A DNA stretch of 64,000 bases from positions 2,619,501 to 2,683,500 of the forward strand of contig JAJGOT010000002.1 of the NCBI GenBank assembly GCA_022457155.1, written 5' to 3'. Below, piece after piece: positions 35,685 to 46,379 of the stretch (the stretch's first letter is position 1; every line of letters starts with the position of its first letter). The DNA comes from Cladopsammia gracilis (taxonomy: Eukaryota; Cnidaria; Anthozoa; Scleractinia; Dendrophylliidae). A program made the translations under genes and the position numbers. The notes under the pieces were generated by a model. The model ran no database searches. It saw nothing but the letters and a program-made list of their open reading frames with translations, and was not told the DNA's origin.

Positions 35685-38100
35685 ATGAGGTCGGGATGCT
35701 ATATAAACAGATATGAAGATACTTGGCTTCAGTTATTTTGCGCAAACTGGTCAGTACCAAATACTTACACATGGACAATTTGTAGCAAAATATCAAATTT
35801 CATGCTCCTATTCCGTGAAGATTTCAAGCACTGACTAAAAAACCCACATTAATTATTATGTGGGCTCCAAGAAGGACGTATTGGTACTTTGTTGCCATAG
35901 ATTAATAGATGATTGGAGAATGGTGTTTTTCACAAATCCTAATTTTATTTTAGTGGTAAAACCACTGTTATCGCTCAAGTTAAAAATTGCTCTTCAAAAT
36001 AGTGTTGCCAGACTGTCAAAATCACCCTTCAGAAAACAAAAACTGCTCTGTATGAGGTGGTAATATCTATTTTCTTGGAATTGAGTGTTTGTTTCATCAG
36101 ATTTCAGGTCATTTGATTCACGCGAGCGACTTATTGTGGTCAACCATTTTCACCTGTCTGGACGGCTGTTCTCAGGGCTCAAAGCTGAAAAATCTATTTT
36201 CTCATTTTATTCCAAAATTAATTCGTATTTTGAAAAATTAACTCCAGAACATTATTAAACTCATTAACATCAACCTTTAGACCAAAAATAAAGGCAGATT
36301 AATTTTACAGCCATGGTCGGGATTTTTCAATTTGGTCTGGTTTTTGCCGACATTGGCTCTTAAAGTGTTACTGAAACGAAATTTTTCGCTTGTGATATTT
36401 TCCCTTAATATTATGCTTTTGAAGGAAGCTGAACATCATGGTGCATTTCGTTTTTTGCACAGAAAAGTGTAAATTGCATTTTTCAACCATCAAAATCTTA
36501 ATATTTTTATTTACTGTGTCCGGACCCTGGACCCGAGAATGGGGAGCCTGGTGACGTCACTGGTCACTGGTTGTGTACGCAAACTCAGCATGTTGTTTAT
36601 CCTACTTGTGTTTTGTAAAATATACATCTCACAAACCATGTCTGATGGTGAGCATTCAACGAGTGATTCTTCATCAGAAAAAAGCGATGTGAGCTGTGAC
36701 AGAACCTTTGGCAGCGAATGATAGTACTTGTAGCAATGAAGGAGGGGATGGATGGCATATTGCCCTCCAATTTGGAGCAGCGCTTTGAAGGACAAGTACT
36801 TGTGAATGAATGGTGAGCGGTAGTCAATATTTCTTTTCGTTTCTTTAATCGATAGAGGCCTAGATAGGTGATTTCTTTCAATAGGTGTACGCGTGGAAAT
36901 TGCCGAGTTGAGCAATTGGTTGATGCGCGAGAATTTCACTGCTGTTTCAAAATCAACCTGGCAAGTGGAAAATTTACAATTGAAGGTCTCAATGTACAGT
37001 GAATAATACACTATCCTGACTTTTCGGCTCTAACAAACCGGACTGTACTTAATCAGGGTGGTCTGCTTCTTAGGGATAAAGATGGAAGGCACTACCAACG
37101 TTGAAATAACCAGGAAAACAAGTGAGTTCTAGTGGAGGTGGCAGTTCGGTAAAAATGGTTTATATAATCTTTGCAAAATCTATCATGTGCCAGGTTCAAA
37201 TGAAAGAAATCTTTTAGCGACTTTAACTGCAACTTATAATCAGTCTTCCAACAGATACACTGTAGTTGTGATCTCGATTTGCGGTAATTCAAAACAATCC
37301 AAACAATATTTTAATAGGCCACCAAACATGTTTAGGTATATGTGGAACTGATTGTTTTTATGGTTGTTATATACTGTTTGAACAGATGCATAGAAATGCC
37401 CTCAGTTGAAGAATTATTGTTGCAACTACATCTCCAGGAACCCCAGCAACACAATATTACCCAGTGCATGTTTTTTAGGGCATTTCGTTCTTCTTGCAGT
37501 GTTTCCTTTTTGTTCCAATCAATGCTCAAGCGGGCTTCACTCGACGCCAATGAAATTGCAATAGCCCTTATCAAACAAACAAAAGGTCACAGAATTAGCC
37601 TTGTTTTCTCCCCAGGCACTGTATTGACTAGCATATTGGCAACTGGTTTTTTTAGATTAACAGCTGGATTATTAAAACATTGTTTTTAACAGGCACAGGT
37701 CAATGTACCATGCACCAGCCATTGTTTACACAAAGCACAGATGCTGAGGTACTTTTCTCTTAATGTATTTGAAATTAATTGAAATTGTAATAGCAATGTT
37801 TTTGTGCACATTGTTGTGCAATTTGAGTTTAAAAGAGCACATTACTGGCAGAAAGTCGGTAGTTTGCAATCTGTCATTGTCATGCATATAAAGCATGCCT
37901 CTATAAATTATCCTCTTGTCAGTGCAAGAATTAATTAACATAAGTGAATATCTGTCACAATATTTATTAGTTAAAATTTTTGTTCAGTGTACTACTGTGT
38001 CATTATTAACATTATACATTAATAGGTGGCTGCATTGGAGGAGCTGGAGGAGCTGGAGGAGGCAAATCCAAGTGTGAGCCATAAAGCCTTTAGTTCAGCT
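35685..38100. other. Gene-poor stretch
   Basis: No recognisable gene. Short acidic ORFs occur (36639-36721, SDGEHSTSDSSSEKSD), and a (GGAGCT)n tract at 38036-38062. Nothing here is supported as coding. Confidence 0.35.
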
Positions 38101-38116
38101 GCGTTATTGCGTGGTC

Positions 38117-38188
38117 GTCCTGGTGGTGTAGTGGTTAGCACATCGGCGCTACAAAGCCGGGGACGCGGGTTCGAATCCCGATCAGGAC
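38117..38188 (+). tRNA. tRNA-like sequence, copy 1
   Basis: 72 nt with a 7-bp acceptor stem (GTCCTGG / TCAGGAC), D-arm (GTGTAGTGGTTAGCAC, A box) and T-arm (GCGGGTTCGAATCCCG, B box). The anticodon stem CGGC/GCCG closes an 8-nt loop GCTACAAA rather than 7, so the anticodon is unclear (ACA if the loop is CTACAAA). No introns. It lies in a 140-bp unit that is repeated downstream, which fits a tRNA-derived repeat better than a working gene. Confidence 0.5.
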
Positions 38189-38373
38189 AATTTTTAAGGT
38201 TTTCACTTTGTGTTTATTTATTCTTTATTTGACTGGTTTAAGTTCATTTGTGTTATTTATATTTGTCAAAAAGGCCTTTAGGCCTTCCAGTCAGCTCCTG
38301 TGAAAACACTGAAAATTGTTCGGGAGGCCCGTGAGCCATAAACCCTTCAGTTCGGCTGCGTTATTGCATGGTC

Positions 38374-38445
38374 GTCCTGGTGGTGTAGTGGTTAGCACAT
38401 CGGCGCTAGAAAGCCGGGGAAGCGGGTTCGAATCCCGATCAGGAC
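38374..38445 (+). tRNA. tRNA-like sequence, copy 2
   Basis: Same 72-nt fold and Pol III boxes as the copy 257 bp upstream. The anticodon loop differs by one base (GCTAGAAA) and one base before the T stem changes. The flanks (GTGAGCCATAAA upstream, TTTTTAAGGTTTTCACTTTG downstream) are shared, so the unit 38075-38216 was duplicated to 38330-38473. TTTTT just downstream could serve as a Pol III terminator in both. Confidence 0.5.
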
Positions 38446-38969
38446 AATTTTTAAGGTTTTCACTTTGTGTTTATATATAGATATATATATATATATTTAT
38501 ATTTTGAGTGGACAAAGAAAAAAGAAAAACAAAAAATAAATATAAATAAATAAATGGATAAAAAACAAAAAACAGAGCAAGGGACTTATACATCAACAAA
38601 GTTGATGTACTGTAAAATAGTCATGTAAAAAGAATTGTACACAAAATATCTTAAATTATTTCATTATTTACTGTACATATCTATGTCAATAAAATTGTAC
38701 ATATTTTAACCTGTATCTAAATATTGTAGATACGTTGAGTTTAAAAAAGAAAAGAAAAAGACTCAGATTGGCCCGTTGAAACTTGTCTGGGATAAAACAC
38801 AAGCTGAGGTAACCAACCCTTGGGGAGTGCCCCATGGGAGCATCAGGTGTTGCCCATGAACTTGAGATGAAAAACAAATCATCCTGGCGACAATGAGTCA
38901 AGTTGGTAACTTGATGATACCCTCTGAATGGCTTTTGGTAGCACATTTGTACTATCAAGTCTCAGAATT

Positions 38970-39822
38970 TATCCTCTCGTCTTTTGCGCACATCCTGTGG
39001 ACATGAGTTATCTGATCCTTTAGAATGCAACCTAGGTGTCCCACAAGGAAGTATTCTAGGACCACTCCTTTTTATAGTTTATATTAATGATTTACCTAAT
39101 GTTGTTGAGCATGTTCGAGTTTCCTTATATGCAGATGATACGGTGTTATACTATTTTTCACCTACTGTCAATGATCTAGAAGTAAACCTGAACGCTGATC
39201 TCCAGAAGATAGGTGACTGGCTCATTAGTAACCAATTAACGCTTAATACCTCTAAAACAAGTTATGTTAATTGGTAGTAGTAGGAAGGTTAATACGTTGT
39301 AAGGTTAATACTATCTCAGTTCAAGTTCATAACAGCCCTGTGGAAACGGTTGAGAACTTTAAGTATCTTGGTATTACGTTCTCTTCTGACATGACCTGGT
39401 CAGATCATATCGATCACATTTCCGCTAAAATCAATAAGCGCCTTGGTCTCTTGAAAAGGATTAAGCGTCTCTTACCTCGTTTTGCCAGGCTACTTTACTA
39501 TAAAGCTTAGTGCTGCCTTTGTTCGATTACGGAGACATAATTTGGGGCGACAAGAACAACTCCACGTTAATGCAAAGCTTGCAAATACTGCAAAACAAAG
39601 CTGCTAAAATTATTCTTGACCGTCCAGTTCACTCGTCTGCTACTGATGCCCTCCATTCACTTAATTGCCTTAACCTAAGTAAGCGCAGACTATATCATAG
39701 GTGTCTTTACGTCTTTAAGTGTAAAAACGATTTATTAGCGTCACACCTTAGGTTAGTTACGTTACACGATGTACACCGTTACAACACCAGAAATGCACAG
39801 GATTTCCGTTTGCCTGCCGTGA
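38970..39822 (+). pseudogene. LINE reverse transcriptase fragment (CR1/Jockey-like)
   Basis: The RT core is clear: [20 protein letters not shown] and the catalytic [11 protein letters not shown], then [27 protein letters not shown], and the thumb KINKRLGLLKRIKRLL, FDYGDIIWG, LQILQNKAAKII. Frames change near 39270 and 39508. The 5' end is cut at about 38970 within the RT, as expected for incomplete reverse transcription; the 3' end stops near 39822 in a purine-rich tract. Confidence 0.85.
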
Positions 39823-39829
39823 CAGGCAG

Positions 39830-39930
39830 TGGAAGAGGGCCAAGCAGTGACAGAAGACGAGGAAGAAGATGCAGGAGGTAGAAGAAGAAAAAGGCGACGA
39901 AGAGGGGGAAGAAGAGAAAGAAGATCATAT
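39830..39930 (+). repeat. Purine-rich (GAA/GGA) tract
   Basis: About 100 nt of almost only A and G on the plus strand (GAAGAAGATGCAGGAGG and similar). Such tracts can form triplex DNA. It directly follows the truncated LINE. Confidence 0.7.
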
Positions 39931-40842
39931 CTAGATCGTTTCCCAAAATTTTCGTTCCCTCTTAAACACTTTGTCTTGAAATCTCCCGCATAATACATAC
40001 TGATTATTTTAAGACATTGAGTGTAAGCAGGTACATGGCAAATATTATATATATGGATAGTAGTGAACTTTCCATAACTTAGAATGCCAAAAAAAAAGCA
40101 TTGGATTGTTGAATATACACTTAGGAGTTTGGAGAAGAAAAAGGGGCCCAAAACAATCCTCTCTTGTTTCAAATATCACAGTATAAAACAGAACACATGT
40201 TGTTCCGAAAAATCTGGAAAATCCGTCCATTCCATCTATTAAAACAAGTTAGTGCTTCCATAAGATTCCAAATGAACAGAAACCCACACTGCAAGTTTTC
40301 ACTGAACTTACTTTTTGGAAGGGTGGCAAAATAATAATGAATAGAGTGATGCTTATTAATAATGAAATAAGCTGGTTTAATTAACCATTGATTGTTCCGC
40401 GGAATCCGTTAAATCCGTAGAATCCGCTATCTCCAATAAAGTATCATGATCAATGATTAATGTATTCCAAATACTGCAAGAATATTCATGGAGCGCAAGT
40501 TCAAACTCACTGCACTTTCCTCTTTTAAAGAGAGGAAACCACGGATTTCACGGAATTGATGGAAATATGCGCAGAAGTTAAATTTACAGCACTGCGAGTG
40601 GGCAAAGCTCTGTATTAAGGGTGGATACAACAGATTACACGGTGTTTACGGATCTCTCTCTCTCTCTCTCTATGTATATATATATAGTGTTGTGACAGGT
40701 CTCTCAAACAATGCTGTATGCCTTGTCGAAGACAGAGGATCACTCTAGTAAAGTGCGATCTTGTAGCTTGAAAAGGTTAATGTAGAATGAGTTGTAATTA
40801 TCAAGCTTCCAACTCCATGTCTTGACTTGATTTTGCTTTATT

Positions 40843-40876
40843 GACCCTACGTTTCGGCCATCACGGCCTTCTTCAG
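40843..40876 (-). ncRNA. Hammerhead-like core, minus copy
   Basis: This is the inverted copy of the motif at 41468-41501: read on minus it has CTGAAGA, a GGCC/GGCC helix and GAAAC, then GTC. No complementary helix I is seen around it. Penelope-like elements are known to carry such motifs. Confidence 0.35.
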
Positions 40877-41467
40877 GGGAGTTACAAGTGTGTTAAGGCT
40901 TGCGTAAACCGTTGGCTATTCAAAACTATAACTATAATTTTATTTCATTTACACCTTCATTTCATTGAATTTATTTGCTGTCTACACAAGCTTATTATTT
41001 TGACTGAACTCACTTATTATCCTTTCTTTCTCTCAAAGCCATACTGCACTTAGGTGCCGCATTATGATACACTTATACTTTTTATATGAGATATACATTT
41101 CATAGATACTATGATTGGTAATCTATCTATATTTTACACTATTATATTTTTCTCCTACTACGCCACATTAAGACGCGAGCGTTTCAGTGCACGCTTATTT
41201 AACCCACATTAGTGCGCGCACTTTCTAGCGCGCGCATAACTTTGTTAGTTTATCTACCAATCATAGACGCGATACATGTCACGTTATAGTTTTGAATAGC
41301 CAACGCTTTGAGAGAAAGAAAGGATAATAAGTGAGTTCAGTCAAAATAATAAGCTTGTGTAGACAGCAAATAAATTCAATGAAATGAAGGTGTAAATGAA
41401 ATAAAATTATAGTTATAGTTTTGAATAGCCAACGGTTTACGCAAGCCTTAACACACTTGTAACTCCC

Positions 41468-41501
41468 CTGAAGAAGGCCGTGATGGCCGAAACGTAGGGT
41501 C
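41468..41501 (+). ncRNA. Hammerhead-like core, plus copy
   Basis: CTGAAGA (41468-41474), helix II AGGCC-GTGAT-GGCC, GAAA (41489-41492), a 2-bp helix III (AC/GT around GTAGG) and cleavage triplet GTC (to 41501). The core fits the CUGANGA...GAAA...UH rule with the very short helix III reported for Penelope-associated hammerheads. Helix I partners are not found in the flanks, so activity is doubtful. Confidence 0.4.
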
Positions 41502-41707
41502 AATAAAGCAAAATCAAGTCAAGACATGGAGTTGGAAGCTTGATAATTACAACTCATTCTTCATGCTTCGCTCACTGCTAGCAGTTTGAGCACTCTTGTG
41601 ACTCCACAATGCAATCCAACAATGTGTAACCGTACATCCTGTGCCCAAGTTCAGGAGTTGCCATAAAGCCATTATGGTAATAACCGGGAGGGCACATTGT
41701 ATACATA

Positions 41708-41711
<4 letters not shown>

Positions 41712-41756
<45 letters not shown>
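41712..41756. repeat. (TA)n microsatellite
   Basis: About 45 nt of alternating T and A between the two inner palindromes; a likely cruciform or breakage site. Confidence 0.95.
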
Positions 41757-41759
<3 letters not shown>

Positions 41760-41791
41760 TATGGGGGAAACAAACAAATAAACGACACTTC

Positions 41792-41834
41792 CATCCCGAC
41801 AAGCCTGTTTCGTGGTTGCCCACTCATCGGGGGA
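41792..41834 (-). ncRNA. Hammerhead-like motif, left arm of a fold-back dimer
   Basis: Inverted copy of the motif at 41838-41880, with the same helices and the same CCGATGA variant core. The two copies meet head to head at GGGGGATCAATCCCCC. Confidence 0.5.
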
Positions 41835-41837
41835 TCA

Positions 41838-41880
41838 ATCCCCCGATGAGTGGGCAACCACGAAACAGGCTTGTCGGGAT
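41838..41880 (+). ncRNA. Hammerhead-like motif, right arm of a fold-back dimer
   Basis: Helix I ATCCC (41838-41842) pairs with GGGAT (41876-41880). The core is CCGATGA (41843-41849), where the rule demands CTGATGA. Helix II is GTGG-GCAA-CCAC, followed by GAAA (41862-41865), helix III ACA/TGT around GGCT, and GTC (41873-41875) as the cleavage triplet. All three helices form, so the fold is well supported. The U-to-C change in the core should reduce or abolish cleavage. It is probably from a Penelope-like terminal repeat. Confidence 0.6.
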
Positions 41881-42699
41881 GAAAGCGTCATTTATTTGTT
41901 TCTTTCCCCCATAAACATATACTTCGCTCTACATTAATGTATTGAGCACTGTTTTACGAATATCCAGTTCTACATTTTATATATCCGTAAATTCCGTGAA
42001 ATCTGTTGTATCCACCCTTAATACACAGCTTTGCCCAGAATTAAAGTTGCAGTGCTTGCGCATATTTCCATCAATTCCGTGAAATCCGTGGTTTCCTCCC
42101 TTAAAAAGTAGAAAGAGCACTGAGTTTGAATTTGCAGTCCATGAATGTGCTTACATTATTTGGAACACAATCATTGGTCACGATACTTTATTGGAGGTAG
42201 CGGCTTCTACGGATTTAACAGATTCCGCGGAATAATCAATGGTTAATTTAACCAGAATATTTCATTATTAATGAGCTTTATTCTATTTGAGTATGGGTTT
42301 TACGGATTTTATGGATTACAAGGAATTATAAATGGAATTTTCAGTAATCAACAATCACGTGTAGATACATGATGCAATCCAGTAGTTAGTCATCACTTAA
42401 GTTTGATTGGCGATTGTTTCAGTGTCATCGCAAACAGTAGATTTAGTGAAATATGTGAAAATGAGCCAAAAGAGGCTACATTTTTCTCTTTCGTTTGTCT
42501 TACAACCAACTAAAACCACTGGGGCGCACTAGTACAAAGAAATGTAACATTTATTTCGTTCTGATGTTTATTCAATGAGATTACGCAGGTTTGTTTGCTA
42601 TAAAAGCAGAACATTTACCTATACACTTTCTCGCAAGATGATTCGGAGCACGAATTATCCCTGTCGGCAACTGAATAGTAAAAAAATAAAAGGCTGTGC

Positions 42700-43938
42700 T
42701 ACTTGAGAAGCTAATTGTGAAGTGTAGCATTGTGAGTGCTAAATTCGTATGCAATGTGAACGATGGACTGCAACGAGCATGGGATGAGGTTTGCAAGACA
42801 AGAGATGCTTGTGATAAGGCATTACAAGGTTTGTTTTCACTGTGGACTTTCTTAAAGCAAGTGATTTCACAATTCTATATCTCTGTAATAAGCAACTGAG
42901 TTTTTGCTTTTTTTTCCACAGGTGTTAAGAGCGTAGCGTTCTTTTTTAGTGCTATTAGCACCCAAGGTCAAATGAAGACCTCCAAAAAGAAGAGAGATGA
43001 AGAGAATAATGATGACAACGGTGTTGAAAGTGACAACGACTCGATAACACAGAGTCAAGTTTCCGGTTCATCGAGTCCAACATGGATGACAGATCATCCA
43101 TCGATTGTAAACAAGAAGTTGCGCCCCTCCATCAGCTATTGGATAGCGATGATAACCCCAAATGGTGCACCGGCAAATCCCATAACAGTCCACCGGGCTC
43201 TTCTGGAATGTGGCGTTGATGCAACTGCTAAACAGGTACAGCAGTGTTCACTTAAAAATGACAAGTGTTATGTACTAACATATGTAACATTTGGCCATTT
43301 TGTTTAACCCTTTCACTCCCAGGGGAGGTCAATATGTAAATTCTCCATTCATTATCAATACACTGCCAACCAGACAGGTGACGAGAGTGAAGAAAATCAT
43401 CAATTAAAGGATATTGTCTGATGTAATACCAAGTTCTCAGAACTAACATTAAAATAAATGTATGACAGTCAGGAGAATTAATATTCAGATCATGGGAGTA
43501 AAAGGGTTGAGTGTAATTATATCTCATATACAGATGCTCAGTTAGTGATCAGCTTCGACTTTGTCTTCACGATATGAATACATGCTAAAACATACCATGA
43601 CCTAACCAAAGATGAACTGAATTGAATTTTGAACAAGCTCTCCCAAATAACAATAAACAAAATGTATGGAGACCAGTAGGGAGATTGTGTCTAATGGTGC
43701 TAAGGTTTTTACGACTTGTAGTCAAAAACATTTTATTTTCCTGGTACAGATCATGAGTAAGAGAAAAGATAATAGGCCATTTACGCCAGAAGAGGACCAA
43801 GCTCTCCTAGAGTATGTTGCGTCCTGGAACCAAAACCCAGTGCAAAATGAGATGTGGAAGAGGGCCAAGGAAAGGCATTTGACTGCCCATTCATGGCAGT
43901 CAATGAAGGGATGTTACTTCATTCTTTTCCAAAGGTGA
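42700..43938 (+). CDS. RAP1 (TERF2IP)-like Myb protein, three 3' exons
   Basis: Exon a (about 42700-42828) encodes CNVNDGLQRAWDEVCK. Exon b (42922-43235) encodes a Lys/Asp-rich linker and WIAMITPNGAPANPITVHR. Exon c (43750-43938) encodes RPFTPEEDQALLEYVASW, EMWKRAKERHL and TAHSWQSMKGCYFILF. Introns are GT-AG and the phases agree (1 and 0). Exon c closely resembles the Myb domain of the shelterin subunit RAP1 (acidic start, Trp spacing, HSWQS motif). I see no BRCT domain upstream, so the 5' part is missing or elsewhere. It ends TGA 43936-43938, or continues via a donor at GTGAGG. RAP1 acts at telomeres with TRF proteins. Homology is by eye. Confidence 0.6.
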
Positions 43939-44655
43939 GGGGGGCAAGGCAAAGAGTGGAAAGGCCACAATCCACCACCACCACCTCCACTAAGAGAACC
44001 CAAACCTCCACCTCCACCTCCAGGCATCGTCGCAGTTTAATTTCCTGCTTCCGATGAGGACTGTCATTTCCATTTGTTGCGTTCATTAAGTTGTGTTAAT
44101 AGAAAATTGTAAATAGACGTTGTGTGGAGCGAGAAAAAGAAAATTAAGAAAGTTCCTGTTTCGTATCCTGCTGTAAAATAGTAATGTAAATAGAATTGTA
44201 CATAAAAAAGATCTTTCAAAATTATTTCAACATTATTTTCCTGCTACAGATCATAGCAAGAAAAGATGGACGGTGAAAACCAACAACCCGGTGTGGCCCA
44301 CAGCTCGGTCATCCGCCTCACCGTCCACAACACCGCCTTCGCCCACCACTCTCACTATCACCAACGATATCACTATCTTTTCTCAAATCGTACTTATCCG
44401 AACTGCCAGCATTCCCATATACACCATCAGAATCACCTGCTGCAACAGCACCATCCGCACTGTCACCGTCTAGGACAGAGGGCTGTTGTGTCCATTCGTT
44501 GTGTTCATTAAGTTAAGTTTATAGAAACTTGTAAATAGACATTGTGTGGAACGAGAAAAAGAAAATTAAAAAACGTTCCTATTTCTTATCCTCCTGAAAA
44601 ATAGTAATGTAAATAGAATTGTACATAAAAAGAACTCAAATTATTGTAACATTAT
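43740..44655 (+). repeat. Tandem duplication of last-exon start and 3' flank
   Basis: The acceptor region ACAGATCAT(G)AG..AAGAAAAGAT at 43746 recurs at 44246. The 3' flank 44078-44240 recurs at 44493-44655 with about 85-90% identity (GTTCATTAAGTT, AGTAATGTAAATAGAATTGT). The second copy lost the Myb coding sequence and has a His/Pro-rich open frame instead. A third, weaker copy of the flank is at 38608-38705, so the flank itself is a dispersed repeat. Confidence 0.65.
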
Positions 44656-44858
44656 TTCTTGTAAATATTGCTGTACATAAAATTATGGTGTTCAGAATAA
44701 CAATGCCAATGACATTGTTCTACAATACCTCAATGCAGAAACAGCTGCAAATGCCACACAAAGCTCCTACACGAAAAGCCTACCATGGCATGAAAGGAGA
44801 GCTATCAAAGTGTTGTGTTTTGCAAAAACAACCAGGATGGAAACTAATGAAAACCTGA

Positions 44859-45008
44859 CTAAAGCTTTCCCTGGGAGAGAGCCCAACTGTGGGTAAAGCC
44901 AACAAACTCCTCTTCATCATCAGAATGAAATTGATCCATAAATGAATCGTTGAAGTTCGATGCTTGGCTGTCAAAATAGTCGTCGTTATTAAAATCATAG
45001 GGATCCAT
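44859..45008 (-). CDS. Small acidic ORF, possible transposon N-terminus
   Basis: ATG 45008-45006 to TAG 44861-44859, 49 residues, rich in Asp and aromatic residues (MDPYDFNNDDYFDSQ, DEEEFVGFTHSWAL). This composition resembles the start of transposon-encoded proteins in cnidarians, cut short by the stop. Just upstream (45034-45050) lies GGGGCATTGTCACACAG, possibly a transposon end. Function unknown. Confidence 0.3.
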   Translation of the reverse strand: MDPYDFNNDDYFDSQASNFNDSFMDQFHSDDEEEFVGFTHSWALSQGKL

Positions 45009-45249
45009 AGTTTTGACGAAATTTGAAGTACTTAAAGGGGCATTGTCACACAGATTTTGCTGTGTTATGGCTGCTGTATCTGCGAAACAGGGTATTCAAA
45101 CATCTTTAAAATAAAATTTTAAAATGGTTTTGAAACGGTTTATATGCGCTTATATTCAAATGTTATTGGTTCATAAACCTCTGTATTTTCTTTTAATTCA
45201 CCTGCAAAGGGGTAATCAGACAATGTAATTGGACAAAGAAATTGGAGTA

Positions 45250-45635
45250 TGTTGTAATAGGACAGTTTCATGAGCCGTGACATTCTAGAAGTTTCTTGAA
45301 TATTCTTCGTTAAGATCTTTATTAAGTACCTTGTGTAAGCTGCTATAAATTGTTATATTTTGTAATACTACTATATAAGACTATTTAGAAGGTTCTAGAG
45401 TGGTGAGTGTTAGCTGAAGGTTTAACTAGTTTTTCACAAGCTTTCAAGTGTGACAAAGGTCGTGTATATTCAAGTTTGGCAGAGGCTCTGATTATTCAAG
45501 TGTGACAGAGGTCGTGTCTATTCAAGTTGGCAGAGGCCATGTTTGTTTATCAAGTTCAGACTGGTGAGTTGTTGTAGAGTTTTATGGTTGTGAAGGCTAC
45601 GTTCATTTCGAATAAATCTTGTTGCTGTTCCAACA
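45250..45635 (+). mobile_element. Candidate solo LTR
   Basis: Starts TGTTGTAATAGG and ends TTCCAACA, so the TGTTG/CAACA ends mirror each other. 386 bp with AATAAA near the 3' end (45611). The middle (45438-45540) has two tandem units with AAGTGTGACA(A/G)AGGTCGTGT and AAGTT(T)GGCAGAGGC. No primer-binding site or gag/pol follows, so it would be a solo LTR. A clean 5-bp duplication is not seen (GAGTA left; GAGTT occurs 5 nt past the right end). Confidence 0.5.
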
Positions 45636-46064
45636 ACCCTGAGTTCTGTTTAGTCTGCAAGCTACCATTCCTTTCATTGATCATTCGTAACACAAACCAA
45701 TCACATGATCATATTTCAATGCAAGAATTGCTGATTGAATTTAAAATTCTCTACTACCTTGCAATACATGGCATAGCACCTTCCTATATTCATAAACTTG
45801 TCAGTCATAAATCATGGACTATTTCGGACATTTTATGAATGCATTGCATCACAACTCAAGCTCTGGTCAGGTATGATAGATTGGGTTATGAAGCTCATCT
45901 TTGAAAAGAACAAGCCACACGTGGCAGAGAAGATATGTTAAATCCTCGAAAAAACAACCACGAATTATAAATCTTTTTTTGTTGTTGTTGTTTATTGTGT
46001 ATTTTCTATTTTTTTATTGTCCGTTCCCTAAAACAAGGAGCCTTTTCATCCTTTTTGCATTACC

Positions 46065-46074
46065 TATATAAAGG
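46065..46074 (+). promoter_or_regulatory. TATA box
   Basis: TATATAAAGG, 72 nt before the ATG of the ORF at 46146. It is the best core-promoter match in this part of the window. Confidence 0.45.
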
Positions 46075-46145
46075 CTGCAGCAAATGAGAAATTTCTCTTC
46101 CTGTTCCACTCGAATATCCAGTTCAATCTAAAGAACGGACAGGCA

Positions 46146-46379
46146 ATGGCCAAATATCAACCAACTGCTGCTTCGGAAGGTGCTCCATGCACCCACGAGG
46201 TTGACCCCAATCATATCATGGAGAAAGATTTTTGCCTGGATTATGAGAAGTGTTCAGGTTTTGAAGCAGCAACAAACTTCAACATCTCCGTTGGTGGCTT
46301 TGTCACAAATGACAAATCTGGGCAACGTCCAATTGGCTACGTTTTGATTGTGCATATGCAAGCATTTGGCAATGATTAA
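46146..46379 (+). CDS. Orphan ORF downstream of a TATA box
   Basis: ATG 46146 to TAA 46377-46379, 77 residues, with KDFCLDYEKCSGFEAATN and ISVGGFVTNDKSGQRP. Cys-containing, no signal peptide, no recognised domain. The upstream TATA box and reasonable amino-acid composition are the only support. Confidence 0.25.
   Translation: MAKYQPTAASEGAPCTHEVDPNHIMEKDFCLDYEKCSGFEAATNFNISVGGFVTNDKSGQRPIGYVLIVHMQAFGND

Larger units (their letters stand above)
40335..42290. repeat. Nested 2-kb palindrome
   Basis: Outer arms: 40335-40655 and 41985-42290 are diverged inverted copies (shared blocks include TTCCGCGGAAT, GTGGATACAACAGAT, CCACGGATTTCACGGAATTG). Inside lie inner arms 40790-41040 and 41290-41560 (nearly identical, inverted), (CT)n(TA)n at 40660-40687, (TA)n at 41712-41756, and a third palindrome at 41752-41925. 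Each layer contains hammerhead-like or Penelope-type end sequences, so this appears to be serial fold-back insertion of Penelope-like terminal repeats. No gene inside. Confidence 0.75.

Noticed and set aside
36511..37011. 166-codon minus-strand ORF
   Set aside because: Composition is not protein-like, and there are no splice signals or domain.
38026..38232. ORF containing the tRNA-like unit (Arg-Gly-Arg-Pro-Gly-Gly-Val-Val type)
   Set aside because: This peptide is the usual accidental translation of a tRNA-like A and B box.
40841..41503. Two identical 70-residue ORFs on opposite strands
   Set aside because: They are the same non-coding sequence read from the two arms of an inverted repeat.
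44266..44511. His/Pro-rich ORFs
   Set aside because: They come from CAC/CCA-rich sequence in a duplicated 3' flank; two frames are open for the same reason.
45250..45635. Complete LTR retrotransposon
   Set aside because: Only one LTR-like copy, no gag/pol and no clean target duplication; kept as a candidate solo LTR.
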